64,000 bases of DNA from an uncultured Bacteroidales bacterium (GCA_934700615.1 CAKUXR010000002.1:96027-160026); one strand, 5' to 3'; positions 1-9,550 are shown, counted from the first letter of the stretch. Notes: generated by a model not told the origin, from the letters alone. Program-made: numbers and translations.

Positions 1-1
1 G

Positions 2-76
2 GAACAGGCCAGGTCAGGCTGCGGACAGGAACAAGGCCGCAACCGGAAAGAAAACGAACAAAGGAACTCACAATAA
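2..76 (+). CDS. C-terminal tail of an upstream gene (partial)
   Basis: An open frame enters from the left edge and runs 24 codons to a TAA at 74-76. The visible tail is rich in Gln, Arg, Asn and Glu, the kind of hydrophilic tail that ends many Bacteroidales proteins. In related genomes a PhoH-family ATPase often precedes purC, so this may be its end, but no PhoH motif is visible here. With only 24 codons the reading frame itself is uncertain. Confidence 0.3.
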   Translation, partial: EQARSGCGQEQGRNRKENEQRNSQ

Positions 77-101
77 TGTTCATAAGAAAACCCGATAATC
101 C

Positions 102-132
102 TTTGCAGAAAGGAATTCTGGTTCTAACTTTG
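102..132 (+). promoter_or_regulatory. purC promoter, Bacteroidetes sigma-ABfr type
   Basis: TTTG at 102-105, a 19-base spacer and TAACTTTG at 125-132 match the Bacteroidetes -33/-7 consensus exactly. Transcription should start near 139, giving a leader of about 70 bases before purC. Confidence 0.7.
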
Positions 133-208
133 CGACAGCAAACAGGCTTACGGGAGCCATCATAAATACTACGGCAAGAAACCCGTACTACTTGCCATAA
201 AACTGAAC

Positions 209-1156
209 ATGGCGATGGACGCAATTGTAAAGACCGATTTCAATTTCCCGGGACAGGTCGACAAGTATGTCGGGAAAGTACGCGATGTCTATGACATTGA
301 CGGCAAGTATCTGGTAATGGTAGTTTCCGACAGGATTTCCGCATTTGACGTGGTTCTCCCAAAGGGAATTCCTTTCAAAGGACAGGTTCTCAACCAGATA
401 GCAGCGAAATTCCTCGACGCGACCTCAGATATCGTGCCTAACTGGAAGATAGCATCACCGGACCCGATGGTGACAGTCGGATACAAATGCGAGCCATATA
501 AAGTGGAAATGGTCATCCGCGGCTGCCTTGCAGGACACTCATGGAGAGAATACCAGGCGGGCAAGCGCACACTCTGCGGCGTAACCCTCCCCGAAGGCAT
601 GGTAGAAGGACAGATGTTCCCGGAACCTATCATCACCCCATCTGCAAAAGCATCAGAAGGACACGATGAAGACATCACCCGCGAAGAAATCATCGCACAG
701 GGCATCGTACCGGAAGAAGATTACATAAAAATCGAAGAATACACCAGAGCAATCTTCAAGCGCGGACAGGAAATCGCAAAGAAGATGGGTCTCATCCTCG
801 TGGACACGAAGTACGAATTCGGAAAACGCGACGGCCAGATTTACCTCATGGACGAAGTCCACACACCTGACTCTTCACGTTACTATTATGCTGACGGCTA
901 CGAAGAAAGACTCCGCAAAGGCGAAAAACAGAAACAGCTTTCCAAAGAATTCGTAAGAGAATGGCTCATGGCCAACGGATTCCAGGGCCAGGACGGCCAG
1001 AAAGTACCGGAAATGACACCGGAAGTCGTTTCCCACATCACCGACAGATACATTGAACTTTACGAAAAGATCACAGGAACAAAATTCGAACGTCGCGAGT
1101 ACTCTGCAGAAGGAATCTGCAACAACGTGACAGAATACCTGAAGACCATAAGATAG
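209..1156 (+). CDS. purC: Phosphoribosylaminoimidazole-succinocarboxamide synthase
   Basis: SAICAR synthase joins aspartate to CAIR with ATP in de novo purine synthesis, in the cytosol. The 315-residue protein matches the family along its length: N-terminal GKVRDVYD nucleotide-binding segment, SDRISAFD, the EMVIRGCLAGHSWREY stretch and the LVDTKYEFG and DEVHTPDSSR active-site segments near residues 195-225. The start has a second ATG two codons later; either is possible. A well-formed promoter lies upstream. The gene converges with the next one, leaving one base between the stops. Confidence 0.96.
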   Translation: MAMDAIVKTDFNFPGQVDKYVGKVRDVYDIDGKYLVMVVSDRISAFDVVLPKGIPFKGQVLNQIAAKFLDATSDIVPNWKIASPDPMVTVGYKCEPYKVEMVIRGCLAGHSWREYQAGKRTLCGVTLPEGMVEGQMFPEPIITPSAKASEGHDEDITREEIIAQGIVPEEDYIKIEEYTRAIFKRGQEIAKKMGLILVDTKYEFGKRDGQIYLMDEVHTPDSSRYYYADGYEERLRKGEKQKQLSKEFVREWLMANGFQGQDGQKVPEMTPEVVSHITDRYIELYEKITGTKFERREYSAEGICNNVTEYLKTIR

Positions 1157-1157
1157 G

Positions 1158-1946
1158 TCAATGCCATAGGGCAAGACGATATTTGACACTGCCCATATTC
1201 AGATGGTAAAACATACCTGAGACGGAATCCGCCCTCGACAATGCAGTCCTCACCCGGGAAACCGGATCGACGACGAATTGGACCGGAGGGCGGATTCCGT
1301 CTTCAATAAATCCAAGACGTTCATAGACAGCCCCGTCCGTCCATTCCATATCAGCATAACTCATGACATCATCAGGATGGACATCCTCTTCAAAAGCCTT
1401 CAGAACCTTACCCATTCCGCCCACGACACGCACGTCAGGAAGTGAGGCATATCTGACCCATTCGAAAGAACGCACGGTCCGCTCCCCCTTGGTCCACGTC
1501 CTCCCGGAAGAGAAGGAAGCCACAGCCACCAGTTCTCCAGCCTTCGTAAACACCCCGTAGCGATATCTTGCAGCTGCATCACGATAAGAATGCCACTTGT
1601 CCAGAAACGAAGCAGCCTCCTCTTTTCCGATTCTCGAAATGACGGTATTTCTCGCAAAAACCGACCTGAACCTGCCAAGCTGTGCCAGCAGTCTCGGCCT
1701 CATCATTTCAGGCCTTCCGCGCCACATATCCTCAGGCACAAGCACCTTCCTGCCGGACAATCCGGAAACCGCATCACACAGCCTGACATGCTGACTTTCA
1801 GCATCTTCCATTGACATTGACGTCACCGGAACAGGAATGACATTGACGTCACCGCACACAAAGACACTGAACCCGTCATTGACGGTTTCAGTTGCATCAA
1901 TCCCGTTTTGCGAAAGGAAATCCCGTATTTCAGAAACAAAATCCAT
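1158..1946 (-). CDS. Unknown protein with a GNAT-like C-terminal half
   Basis: 262 residues with no signal peptide or membrane segment. The C-terminal half (from about residue 115) has the layout FLDKWH, a beta-rich YGVFTKAGELVAVASFSSGR, then FEWVRYAS, VVGGMGKVLKAFEED and MSYADMEWTDGAVYERLGF. As I recall, this layout is shared with small phage and bacterial proteins that resemble a GNAT fold; that link is from memory. The N-terminal 110 residues are not recognised. Its start overlaps the recX stop in a TGATG junction, so the two are probably translationally coupled and last in the rlmN-patatin-recX unit. I cannot assign a substrate. Confidence 0.6.
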   Translation of the reverse strand: MDFVSEIRDFLSQNGIDATETVNDGFSVFVCGDVNVIPVPVTSMSMEDAESQHVRLCDAVSGLSGRKVLVPEDMWRGRPEMMRPRLLAQLGRFRSVFARNTVISRIGKEEAASFLDKWHSYRDAAARYRYGVFTKAGELVAVASFSSGRTWTKGERTVRSFEWVRYASLPDVRVVGGMGKVLKAFEEDVHPDDVMSYADMEWTDGAVYERLGFIEDGIRPPVQFVVDPVSRVRTALSRADSVSGMFYHLNMGSVKYRLALWH

Positions 1947-2419
1947 CAGTCATCACTCCCCCGCGAAATCCTTTCCACAGCACTCATGACCTGATCGTAA
2001 CCATAGCCACGCCCGAGCGCAAACCGAAGCAGTTTCAGCCTCCACTGCGGGTCCTCCTTCAGAGTCCTGTACTTCGCCGTAATCACCGACTCCAGCTTCC
2101 TGTCCGCAGAAGCGGCATCGATTTCCGTCAATGCCTCATCAGCTGTTTTCCTGTCAATGCCCTTGCGCATGAGCATGAAACGGATCTTCTGGGCACCCCA
2201 GCCGGAAATGGACGCCTTCTCCCGCGCAAAAGCCGAAGCATAACGCAGGTCATCCACAAACCTGTCGGCAACCAGGGATGCAACCATCCGTTCCGCAGAC
2301 TCCTCATCTCCCTCCAATGCCTTGAGAGCCTTGGTTTTCATGTCCGCCGAGCAGCACTCCTTCCTGGAACACTGAGCCTGCAGACGCCCCAACACCTTCA
2401 CATACAACTCATTATCCAT
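1946..2419 (-). CDS. recX: Regulatory protein RecX
   Basis: RecX binds RecA filaments and limits RecA activity. The 157-residue protein has the family's three-helix repeats: LVADRFVDDLRYASAFAREKA near residues 50-70, WGAQKIRFMLMRKGID near 75-90, and a last repeat around WRLKLLRFALGRGYGYDQV. Length is typical. recA itself is 3.7 kb away on the other strand, so the two are not co-transcribed. It follows the patatin gene by 3 bases and overlaps the next gene by one base. Confidence 0.9.
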   Translation of the reverse strand: MDNELYVKVLGRLQAQCSRKECCSADMKTKALKALEGDEESAERMVASLVADRFVDDLRYASAFAREKASISGWGAQKIRFMLMRKGIDRKTADEALTEIDAASADRKLESVITAKYRTLKEDPQWRLKLLRFALGRGYGYDQVMSAVERISRGSDD

Positions 2420-2422
2420 ACT

Positions 2423-4855
2423 CTAGAAATAAAGGCCAATGTTAAGATAAGCACCAGGCTTGTACTGCTTGCGTGACGCCCAATGGACATCCAGCTCGAC
2501 AGGCCCGATAATGGAGTTGTAAGAATACTTGAGACCGGCTCCGAACACGCCCTTAGCCTTGTCAACATTGACAATATCCTCTATATCAGCAACTGTCAAG
2601 GCATAGTTGAACATAGCAGTAAGGTAATTGTTCTTGAACAGCTTGAAGCGGAAATCAGTACGCGCTATGGCAAGGAAATTCGCACACGCCGTAGCGTAGT
2701 TGATTCCGGCAAAAGTCATCTGCTGGTCAAGATATCTGCCCGGAATGGCACCGCCCATGACATTGACATAAGGCAGAGTCGGATCACCTCCGAAGAGATA
2801 ACGCGCCTGCAGAGAAGGAATAATCGCAAGAGAGCCCCTCGTCTGAACCACCGCCTTCACGTCGAAGGTCAATGAATGGAAAGGATCCACATGATAATTG
2901 GTTCCATGGAAAATCCATTCATAGCCAATTCCGAGAGTGAAGCCCTTCGTAGGGAAATAACCATCATCGAAAGTATCAGCCCTCATATTGCCGAACACTG
3001 ACTGATAATTATTTGTAAGATGTCCGAAATCATAATCTCCGGAGACCTTGTCAGTCATCGCGGAATTAAGCTTGAAATAATTGTTTCTGATACCCGCCCT
3101 CATATCGAACCTCCTCCAACGGATATTCGAAAGATAGATTTCCTGCATCATATTGAAATAGGCCACCTTATAGTCACTGGTACCAAGTTTGAACTGATTA
3201 CGGTCAGTCCACTTGAAAAGAAAAGAGGCATTGAGAGTAGGCCCCTTAGGCGCCATCAGATAGAAATGCGCCTTGCCGTAAGGGTTCGTTCCGACCTTTC
3301 CCGTGAAATCAACTGCCGGTCCCTGAAGCCTATGGACATTAAGGCCAAGGTTCAGCAGCACCGAAACGATTTCTTCGGAATCAAACCTTCCGCCGATACC
3401 GAACTGATGGATAGGACCACGCTTGCAATGTATCATGAGACCGAACGGCTCACTCGTACCGACCAGCTCATAAGTCACGTAATCGAAGGCATTGGTACCG
3501 AAAATCACCGCCACGGCCTCCTCAATGGCACCTTTTCCGATGGTCTGGTTCGGTCTTATGCCAATCTTTCCCATAAGGTAGCGGGACTCCTTGTCAGACA
3601 CGCCGGTAATCTCCACGCTCGAAATCCTAACCGGCTCGGAATTGATGTCAATCGCCCTGCGGTTGTGAAGTTCCGTGCGGAAAGGACCTATCAATGCCTT
3701 CAGGCTGTCGAGCTTGCCGATCTGAGTCAATGCTGCCTCATAGCCCCTGTCAATGATAGTGCTGATGCTCCTGTCGTCGAAACTCATCATCGTGAACTCA
3801 TCCAGAACAGGCTTGATGGTCACGTCAGGAATACCCACATTCTTCTCATACGACTCCCTGCCGAGCATGTCCACACCCTGGGAAATGATATCTCCAAGAT
3901 TATTGAGGCCGGAATAATCACGGAAACCGGACGAAAGGTCCACACCAATGATAATGTCCGCACCCATGGCCTTCGCGATGTCGGTAGGATAGTTGTCCCT
4001 CATGCCTCCGTCCACCAGCACCATTCCGTCAGTCTTCACAGGAGCAAATACTCCCGGTATCGACATTGTCGAACGCAGTGCCGTATTAAGTTTCCCCTCA
4101 TACCAGATTTTAGGCTTGGCAGTAACCATTTCAGTAGCCACGCACACGAACGGGATAGGCAGTTCCTCGAACGACATATTGTCCTGATAACCTACTGTAA
4201 GCGAGCTGAATATATTATTCACATTCTGTCCGAAAGCAAAGCCGGAAGGCAAACTGCCGAGCAGATTGTCCCTCACGACTCTAGTGGCATCCTCACCCTT
4301 GGCGGCGCCGAAATGAATCTGGTCATATTTCCTTTCAGTGCCGGTATATTGGATATTCTCCTCCATGCGCTCCTCATAATCTTTCTTTGCATAAAAGAAC
4401 GGGAACGAGAGTAGAATCCTGTCCTTGTACTTGCTTGTAGAATATGAGATATAGTCGCGCGGAACCTTGTCCGTCAATGCCACATCCCAGTCAAAGGACC
4501 TGAGAATGGAATCCATCTGTTCAGGCTGATATCCAAGGGAATACAGAGAGCCTATCAGACCTCCCATGCTGGTTCCGAGCACCACATCGACAGGAATTCC
4601 CAATGAATCCAGACACTTGATGACTCCGATGTGGGAGGCGCCTTTCGCCCCGCCACCGCTCAAGACCAATGCAACTGTAGGCCTCTTTTCACGTATCATA
4701 GAAAGATAATCCCGCAGGGACTCCAATGAAAGGGAATCGCGGGTTTCGTCAATGCCGGGGACCTGTTTTTCCGGCAGATTGTCCGCAAAGACTGGCATTG
4801 ACGTACAAAAAAATGACGCCAGCGCAGCCATCAATGTCAAAATTCTTCCACGCAT
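2423..4855 (-). CDS. Patatin-like phospholipase fused to a POTRA/Omp85 barrel
   Basis: 810 residues. An N-terminal hydrophobic segment (about 1-24) is a signal peptide. The patatin lipase domain follows: oxyanion loop GGGAKG at 67-72, nucleophile motif GTSMG at 94-98 and the catalytic Asp in DGG near 280. After about residue 400 come a POTRA-like segment (VRISSVEITGV) and a C-terminal Omp85/BamA-like barrel ending in aromatic-rich strands (AYLNIGLYF). Known relatives are type Vd-like autotransporters such as PlpD and FplA, which place a phospholipase at the outer membrane. Whether this one is cleaved and released cannot be seen. It lies between rlmN and recX on the same strand. Confidence 0.9.
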   Translation of the reverse strand: MRGRILTLMAALASFFCTSMPVFADNLPEKQVPGIDETRDSLSLESLRDYLSMIREKRPTVALVLSGGGAKGASHIGVIKCLDSLGIPVDVVLGTSMGGLIGSLYSLGYQPEQMDSILRSFDWDVALTDKVPRDYISYSTSKYKDRILLSFPFFYAKKDYEERMEENIQYTGTERKYDQIHFGAAKGEDATRVVRDNLLGSLPSGFAFGQNVNNIFSSLTVGYQDNMSFEELPIPFVCVATEMVTAKPKIWYEGKLNTALRSTMSIPGVFAPVKTDGMVLVDGGMRDNYPTDIAKAMGADIIIGVDLSSGFRDYSGLNNLGDIISQGVDMLGRESYEKNVGIPDVTIKPVLDEFTMMSFDDRSISTIIDRGYEAALTQIGKLDSLKALIGPFRTELHNRRAIDINSEPVRISSVEITGVSDKESRYLMGKIGIRPNQTIGKGAIEEAVAVIFGTNAFDYVTYELVGTSEPFGLMIHCKRGPIHQFGIGGRFDSEEIVSVLLNLGLNVHRLQGPAVDFTGKVGTNPYGKAHFYLMAPKGPTLNASFLFKWTDRNQFKLGTSDYKVAYFNMMQEIYLSNIRWRRFDMRAGIRNNYFKLNSAMTDKVSGDYDFGHLTNNYQSVFGNMRADTFDDGYFPTKGFTLGIGYEWIFHGTNYHVDPFHSLTFDVKAVVQTRGSLAIIPSLQARYLFGGDPTLPYVNVMGGAIPGRYLDQQMTFAGINYATACANFLAIARTDFRFKLFKNNYLTAMFNYALTVADIEDIVNVDKAKGVFGAGLKYSYNSIIGPVELDVHWASRKQYKPGAYLNIGLYF

Positions 4856-4889
4856 AGCCTACAATAAATTAACAGTCAGTCAGATATTC

Positions 4890-5975
4890 TTATTTGTCAC
4901 CATGTTTTCCGGCAAGCATACCGCAGGCCGCAAATATATCCTCACCCCTCGAAGCACGTATGGTCGATGTGATGCCGGCCTTGTTCAGACGGTCACGGAA
5001 AACCTCCATGACTCCCTCCGGAGAAGACACATACGGAAAATCAGGAATCTTATGGAACCTGATGAGGTTCACGCGGCATTCCAGACCGGAAAGCAGACGG
5101 ATAATCCCGTCCGCATGACGCTTGTCGTCATTGAAACCGGAAAACATCGTATATTCGAAACTTACACGCCTCTGGCCGGTAAAGTCATATTGGCGGATAA
5201 GCGAAATCACATCTTTCAGCGGATAGGCCTTCTGGACAGGCATCAGTTCACCACGCTCATCAGGGAAGGCATCATGCATACTGATCGCAAGGTGGCACCT
5301 GGTTTCATCCAGATAGCGTTTGAGATTAGGCAAAACACCTATGGATGAGAGGGTTATACGCTTCGGACTCCATCCGAAACCCCAGTCGGCAGTAAGCACT
5401 TCTATCGCCCTGCGGACATTCTCGTAGTTGTCCAAAGGCTCGCCCATACCCATAAATACGGTACCGGTAAGGTCAGCGGCCTCATCCACAGATATGAACT
5501 GGGAAAGGATATCGGCAGCCGACAGATTGCCATGGAAACCCTGACGGCCTGTCATACAGAACTTGCAGCCCATCTTGCATCCGGCCTGAGATGACACGCA
5601 GAGCGTCTTCCTGTCCAGTTCCGGAATCATGACAGCCTCGATGCTGCTGGACTCCACCTTTCCGGGATTCTCCCCCTCAATGGCATTCAGTCCGCCTCCG
5701 AAAGCGCAAGTCACAGGGAAAAGATACTTCTTGGTACCATCCGATGACTCGCGGCAGTCCGAATAGGCAACCGCTCCTGTCTCATATTTCTCAGACAACT
5801 TCTCCCTTCCGGCCTTGGAAAGGTTCGTCATCTCATCTATTGTCTTTACTTTCTTCTTGTATAGCCACTGGGCAATCTGGCCGCCTGCATAAGACGGCAG
5901 CCCGCATTCGACAGCTATTTCCTTCAGTTCGCCGGGAGTTTTCCCAAGCAGTTTATATTTAATCACTTCGCTCAT
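4890..5975 (-). CDS. rlmN: 23S rRNA (adenine2503-C2)-methyltransferase, radical SAM
   Basis: RlmN methylates C2 of A2503 in 23S rRNA, and A37 of some tRNAs, by radical SAM chemistry. The iron-sulfur ligands are C133, C137 and C140 (CKMGCKFC, the CxxxCxxC form). The GMGEPLDNYENV motif near residue 176 is the SAM-binding GEP segment, and the methyl-carrying Cys is in IFAACGM near the C-terminus. The 361-residue length is typical. The gene heads a minus-strand cluster and diverges from recA. Confidence 0.96.
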   Translation of the reverse strand: MSEVIKYKLLGKTPGELKEIAVECGLPSYAGGQIAQWLYKKKVKTIDEMTNLSKAGREKLSEKYETGAVAYSDCRESSDGTKKYLFPVTCAFGGGLNAIEGENPGKVESSSIEAVMIPELDRKTLCVSSQAGCKMGCKFCMTGRQGFHGNLSAADILSQFISVDEAADLTGTVFMGMGEPLDNYENVRRAIEVLTADWGFGWSPKRITLSSIGVLPNLKRYLDETRCHLAISMHDAFPDERGELMPVQKAYPLKDVISLIRQYDFTGQRRVSFEYTMFSGFNDDKRHADGIIRLLSGLECRVNLIRFHKIPDFPYVSSPEGVMEVFRDRLNKAGITSTIRASRGEDIFAACGMLAGKHGDK

Positions 5976-6002
5976 AACTCTACAAATTTAACTAATTTTT
6001 CA

Positions 6003-6032
6003 TTTCTAATTACTGCGTTTTTTCTATCTTTG
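6003..6032 (+). promoter_or_regulatory. recA promoter
   Basis: TATCTTTG at 6025-6032 is a good -7 element; the upstream TTTC at 6003-6006 with an 18-base spacer is a weaker -33. No clear LexA-type operator was recognised between it and recA. Confidence 0.55.
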
Positions 6033-6079
6033 TGAAGAATGCGGAATAATCCGCAGATAAGAACAAAAAATAACACATT

Positions 6080-7114
6080 ATGGCTAAAGAAGCAGTAAAA
6101 GACGCCGGCGCCCAGGTTGATACCGGGAAACTGAAAGCGCTGCAGGCGACGATCGACAAGATTGAAAAAGACTATGGGAAAGGCACGATCATGAAGCTGG
6201 GAGATCAGCCACAATGGGATGAACATCAAGTAATACCGAGCGGCTCCATCGCTCTCGACCATGCTTTGGGAATCGGAGGATACCCTAAGGGCAGAATCAT
6301 CGAGATTTATGGACCTGAGTCCAGCGGTAAGACGACATTGGCAATCCACGCCATCGCACAGGCACAGAAACAGGGCGGAATTGCAGCAATGATAGATGCA
6401 GAGCATGCATTCGACCGTTCTTACGCGAAAGCCCTCGGTGTAAATCTGGATACGCTCCTCATATCACAGCCGGACAACGGTGAGCAGGCGCTTGAAATCG
6501 CCGACAACCTCATCAGGTCAGGTGCCATTGACATCATTGTCATTGACTCAGTCGCAGCCCTCACTCCGAAGGCTGAAATCGAAGGTGAGATGGGTGACAA
6601 CAAGGTCGGTCTCCAGGCAAGACTCATGAGCCAGGCCCTCAGAAAACTGACCGCAAACATCAGTAAGACAAACACTTGCTGCATCTTCATCAACCAGCTC
6701 CGTGAAAAGATCGGAATCATGTTCGGTAATCCTGAGACCACTACCGGAGGTAACGCGCTGAAGTTCTACGCATCAGTACGTATCGATGTCCGCAGAACCA
6801 CCCAGATCAAGGACGGCGAAGAGGCTCTCGGAAACCGCACCAAGGTGAAGGTCGTAAAGAACAAGATGGCCCCACCTTTCAAGAAGGCAGAGTTCGATAT
6901 CGTTTACGGTGAGGGCATCTCACACACAGGCGAGATTGTCGATCTCGGAGTCGAGTACGGCATCATCAACAAGAGCGGCTCATGGTTCAGCTACGGCGAC
7001 CAGAAACTTGCCCAGGGCAGAGAGGCCACCAAGCAGCTGATTGCCGACAATGCCGAGCTCAGCGATGAAATCGAGGCAAAAATCAGAGAGGCGCTCAAGA
7101 ACGTCCACGACTAG
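6080..7114 (+). CDS. recA: Recombinase RecA
   Basis: RecA forms filaments on single-stranded DNA, pairs homologous strands and drives repair. The 344-residue protein has the Walker A motif GPESSGKTT at 78-86, Walker B in IDIIVIDSVAAL, the MAW-like GEMGDNKVGLQARLMSQALRKL loop L1, and the TGGNALKFYASVRIDVRR segment. No intein or insertion is seen. The gene has its own promoter and converges with the HHH gene after a 17-base gap. Confidence 0.98.
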   Translation: MAKEAVKDAGAQVDTGKLKALQATIDKIEKDYGKGTIMKLGDQPQWDEHQVIPSGSIALDHALGIGGYPKGRIIEIYGPESSGKTTLAIHAIAQAQKQGGIAAMIDAEHAFDRSYAKALGVNLDTLLISQPDNGEQALEIADNLIRSGAIDIIVIDSVAALTPKAEIEGEMGDNKVGLQARLMSQALRKLTANISKTNTCCIFINQLREKIGIMFGNPETTTGGNALKFYASVRIDVRRTTQIKDGEEALGNRTKVKVVKNKMAPPFKKAEFDIVYGEGISHTGEIVDLGVEYGIINKSGSWFSYGDQKLAQGREATKQLIADNAELSDEIEAKIREALKNVHD

Positions 7115-7131
7115 GCCGAGACTCTTGGGCA

Positions 7132-8028
7132 TCACTCTATGACACATCTTGAGAGACGAGTTGCAGTCTCCTTGTCAATTATCCCTGCACGTTCGAGACC
7201 GGAAACGGTCCAAGACGAGCGGGGATTATTGTTTCTGTAAAGCACTATGGCATTGGCAGTTCTGAAATTCCTCACATACGGATGCCTGCGTAGTGAATCT
7301 GCCGGCATTGACCACAGCCTGAACGGCGACGGTCTCTTCCCTACCTCTATAAGGTCAGAAAACTTCGCAAACTTCTCTTCGTCAAGATGATAGATTTCCA
7401 TCAGCTGCACGATGTCAGAATAGCCGCCCAGTTTCTCCCGATATGCCACCATCTTGGCAGCAAAATATCCGCCGATGCCGGGAAGAGCGTCAAAAGCCGC
7501 CGAATCCGCAACATTGATATCGACAAGGGGTATGTCAATGAATTTTTCCAGCCTCCGGAACAGGGTATCAGACACCACATAGGACTTGGCAAAATCGCTC
7601 CGCCTCCAAAAACGGCCACCCTTCCTGCGGTATGAGTCAATGGATTCCGCCTGCTTTTCCGTGAATCCCAGACGACACAAGTCAGATACCGAAACCGTAT
7701 TCGGATTAAACATGAACGATTCGTAAGTACGTGGCGTGAACGTCCTTATCACCTTCTCCGCCTGTTCCGGACGTTTGGCATAATGCCTTTCGGCCCGGAT
7801 TTCCCCACGCCTTTTGTCAATGCTACCATGCTGATTGACAGGCACTTCTTTCACCGGACTTTCTATCACAAAAACCGTATCCGGAGCGGTCGCGCCGGAC
7901 AAAATCTTAAGCGTGGCAGCCCTATGCACGAACAAGGCTGTCTGATAACCGATTATCAGAAATGCAAGGGCAATCGCCCCTGTTACAAATGATGCGGAAA
8001 CACGTTGTTTCCTTTTCTGTTCAGACAT
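7132..8028 (-). CDS. Membrane-anchored helix-hairpin-helix protein, ComEA-like
   Basis: 298 residues. After a basic N-terminus there is one membrane helix (about 14-37, ASFVTGAIALAFLIIGYQTALFVH). The rest is outside the cytosol and carries repeated helix-hairpin-helix units: one around VSDLCRLGFTEKQAESIDSYRRKGG, one at INVADSAAFDALPGIGGYFAAKMVAYREKLGGY, and a degenerate C-terminal one. This is the ComEA-type DNA-binding fold, common in Bacteroidetes as a hypothetical. A role in DNA uptake is plausible but not shown. It is relevant to the abundant GTCAATG word reported below. Confidence 0.8.
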   Translation of the reverse strand: MSEQKRKQRVSASFVTGAIALAFLIIGYQTALFVHRAATLKILSGATAPDTVFVIESPVKEVPVNQHGSIDKRRGEIRAERHYAKRPEQAEKVIRTFTPRTYESFMFNPNTVSVSDLCRLGFTEKQAESIDSYRRKGGRFWRRSDFAKSYVVSDTLFRRLEKFIDIPLVDINVADSAAFDALPGIGGYFAAKMVAYREKLGGYSDIVQLMEIYHLDEEKFAKFSDLIEVGKRPSPFRLWSMPADSLRRHPYVRNFRTANAIVLYRNNNPRSSWTVSGLERAGIIDKETATRLSRCVIE

Positions 8029-8098
8029 TGTCTTTCCAAGCCACCCGCCCTGAAAAGATAAATTGCATTGACCTCCGGTATCCTCTTCCGGATGTCAG

Positions 8099-8821
8099 TT
8101 ATTCCTCGTCTTCGGCGTACTTTGACTCCTTGCGCTTGCGTGCAGGGGCGCCGGCAACGACTATCACGATTTCGCCCTTCGGTTCATGCTCACGGAACCA
8201 ATCCGCGACCTCCGTCAATGTTCCCCTGCGGTGTTCCTCATGAACCTTGGAAATTTCCCTGGCCACCGAACATTCCCTGTCCGGTCCGAAGAACTCGGCA
8301 AACTGCTCCAGAGTCTTGACAAGACGATAAGGGGACTCGTAAAAAATCATTGACCTTGGCTCCTCGGAAAGCGCCTTCAGCAAAGTCTGGCGGCCTTTCT
8401 TCACCGGAAGGAAGCCCTCGAAGCAGAATCTGTCGCATGGAAGTCCGGACGAAACTATCGCCGGAATACATGCCGTCGCTCCGGGAAGTGTCTGTACTTC
8501 AATGCCTTCCGCAGCGCATGTCCTGACCAGCAGGAATCCGGGGTCAGAAATTCCTGGTGTTCCGGCGTCGCTGATGAGAGCCACGTTCAGACCTGCAAGA
8601 ATCCTGTCCTTGATGACGGAAGCGGTCTGATGTTCATTGAATTTATGATGTGACTGCAGCTTTCCGTGGATATCATAATGCTTCAGCAGCACTGAACTGG
8701 TCCTGGTATCCTCCGCCAGAATAAGGTCAGCCTCCTGAAGGACTTTCACGGCCCTGTAGGTCATATCTTCGAGATTTCCGACAGGTGTCGGAACGATGTA
8801 TAGTTTTCCTGTTGTCTCCAT
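8099..8821 (-). CDS. rsmI: 16S rRNA (cytidine1402-2'-O)-methyltransferase
   Basis: RsmI methylates the ribose of C1402 in the 16S rRNA decoding centre. The 240-residue protein belongs to the SAM-dependent tetrapyrrole methylase fold: LYIVPTPVGNLEDMTYRAVKVLQEAD at the N-terminus, AEDTRTSSVLLKHYDI, the glycine-rich LISDAGTPGISDPGFLLV, and the later FEGFLPVKKGRQ and MIFYESPYRLVKTL segments. The acidic C-terminal tail is short. It reads the same way as the coiled-coil gene upstream, 27 bases away. Confidence 0.95.
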   Translation of the reverse strand: METTGKLYIVPTPVGNLEDMTYRAVKVLQEADLILAEDTRTSSVLLKHYDIHGKLQSHHKFNEHQTASVIKDRILAGLNVALISDAGTPGISDPGFLLVRTCAAEGIEVQTLPGATACIPAIVSSGLPCDRFCFEGFLPVKKGRQTLLKALSEEPRSMIFYESPYRLVKTLEQFAEFFGPDRECSVAREISKVHEEHRRGTLTEVADWFREHEPKGEIVIVVAGAPARKRKESKYAEDEE

Positions 8822-8848
8822 TCTCTATCAACCTCTATCAACACGTAA

Positions 8849-9520
8849 TCAGCTGTTCTGACGTATCTTACGCCTTACGGCCATCATAAACCTGTGGACA
8901 TTGTCAGAATATATATCCCACTCCGGGAATGTCTCCGAAAGATATTCCACCGCCTTTTCCAATGTAGGGAATGAATTTATGCGGTTCACCACATCCTGGA
9001 ACAGCATCGAGTCGTCACGGAACAGGCTGCAGATGAACAACACCCTATCATTGAGGGAAATAGCGCTTCTGACGTCCTTCACTTCCGAGCCCGGGATATC
9101 GGTGTACCACCGTGGCTTGTCAGGTCTGGAGTCAATGACAGCCTTGTGGACACTGGCAGCATTGACATCATTCAATGTCCTGGGCACAGGCTTTTTGGCG
9201 GGTGCAGGCTTCGATTCTCCCCAGAGTTCTCCGAATACGCTTTCAGGCGCTTCCTCTTCCGCAGCAGGAAGGTCCCCGACGGCAGTCTCAGACGCAGCAG
9301 TAATTTCAGGCGCAGTTTCTTCCTGTACCGCCTCGGAAATCTCCGGCAAGAAATCTTCATGAACGAGTTCTATATGTTCGGCCACTTCACCATTCTCTTC
9401 AGAATCAGAGGTTTCCGTTCTGTTATATTCCGCTATGAGCTTTTCCATCACGGCTATCTTTTCCTTAAGTTCGGACAGGCCGCGCTCAAGTTCAGCCAAC
9501 AATTCCTTCTGGTTGTCCAT
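8849..9520 (-). CDS. Conserved coiled-coil protein of unknown function
   Basis: The N-terminus (about residues 1-35) is a coiled coil (ELLAELERGLSELKEKIAVMEKLIAEY). A long Glu/Ala/Pro-rich linker follows (about 45-115), then a folded C-terminal domain beginning DVRSAISLNDRVLFICSLFRDDSMLFQDVVNRIN and ending YSDNVHRFMMAVRRKIRQ. This pattern is familiar from uncharacterised Bacteroidetes proteins. No signal peptide or enzyme motif is visible. An in-frame TTG at 9529 exists, but the ATG at 9520 gives a more natural start. It diverges from tdk. Confidence 0.75.
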   Translation of the reverse strand: MDNQKELLAELERGLSELKEKIAVMEKLIAEYNRTETSDSEENGEVAEHIELVHEDFLPEISEAVQEETAPEITAASETAVGDLPAAEEEAPESVFGELWGESKPAPAKKPVPRTLNDVNAASVHKAVIDSRPDKPRWYTDIPGSEVKDVRSAISLNDRVLFICSLFRDDSMLFQDVVNRINSFPTLEKAVEYLSETFPEWDIYSDNVHRFMMAVRRKIRQNS

Positions 9521-9550
9521 TTTCCGCAAGGTTACAAATTACACAGTTCA

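Noticed and set aside
3020..4414. Long open frame of 464 codons opposite the patatin-Omp85 gene
   Set aside because: It is antisense to a gene with clear domains, has no recognisable family and has a codon pattern consistent with a shadow frame.
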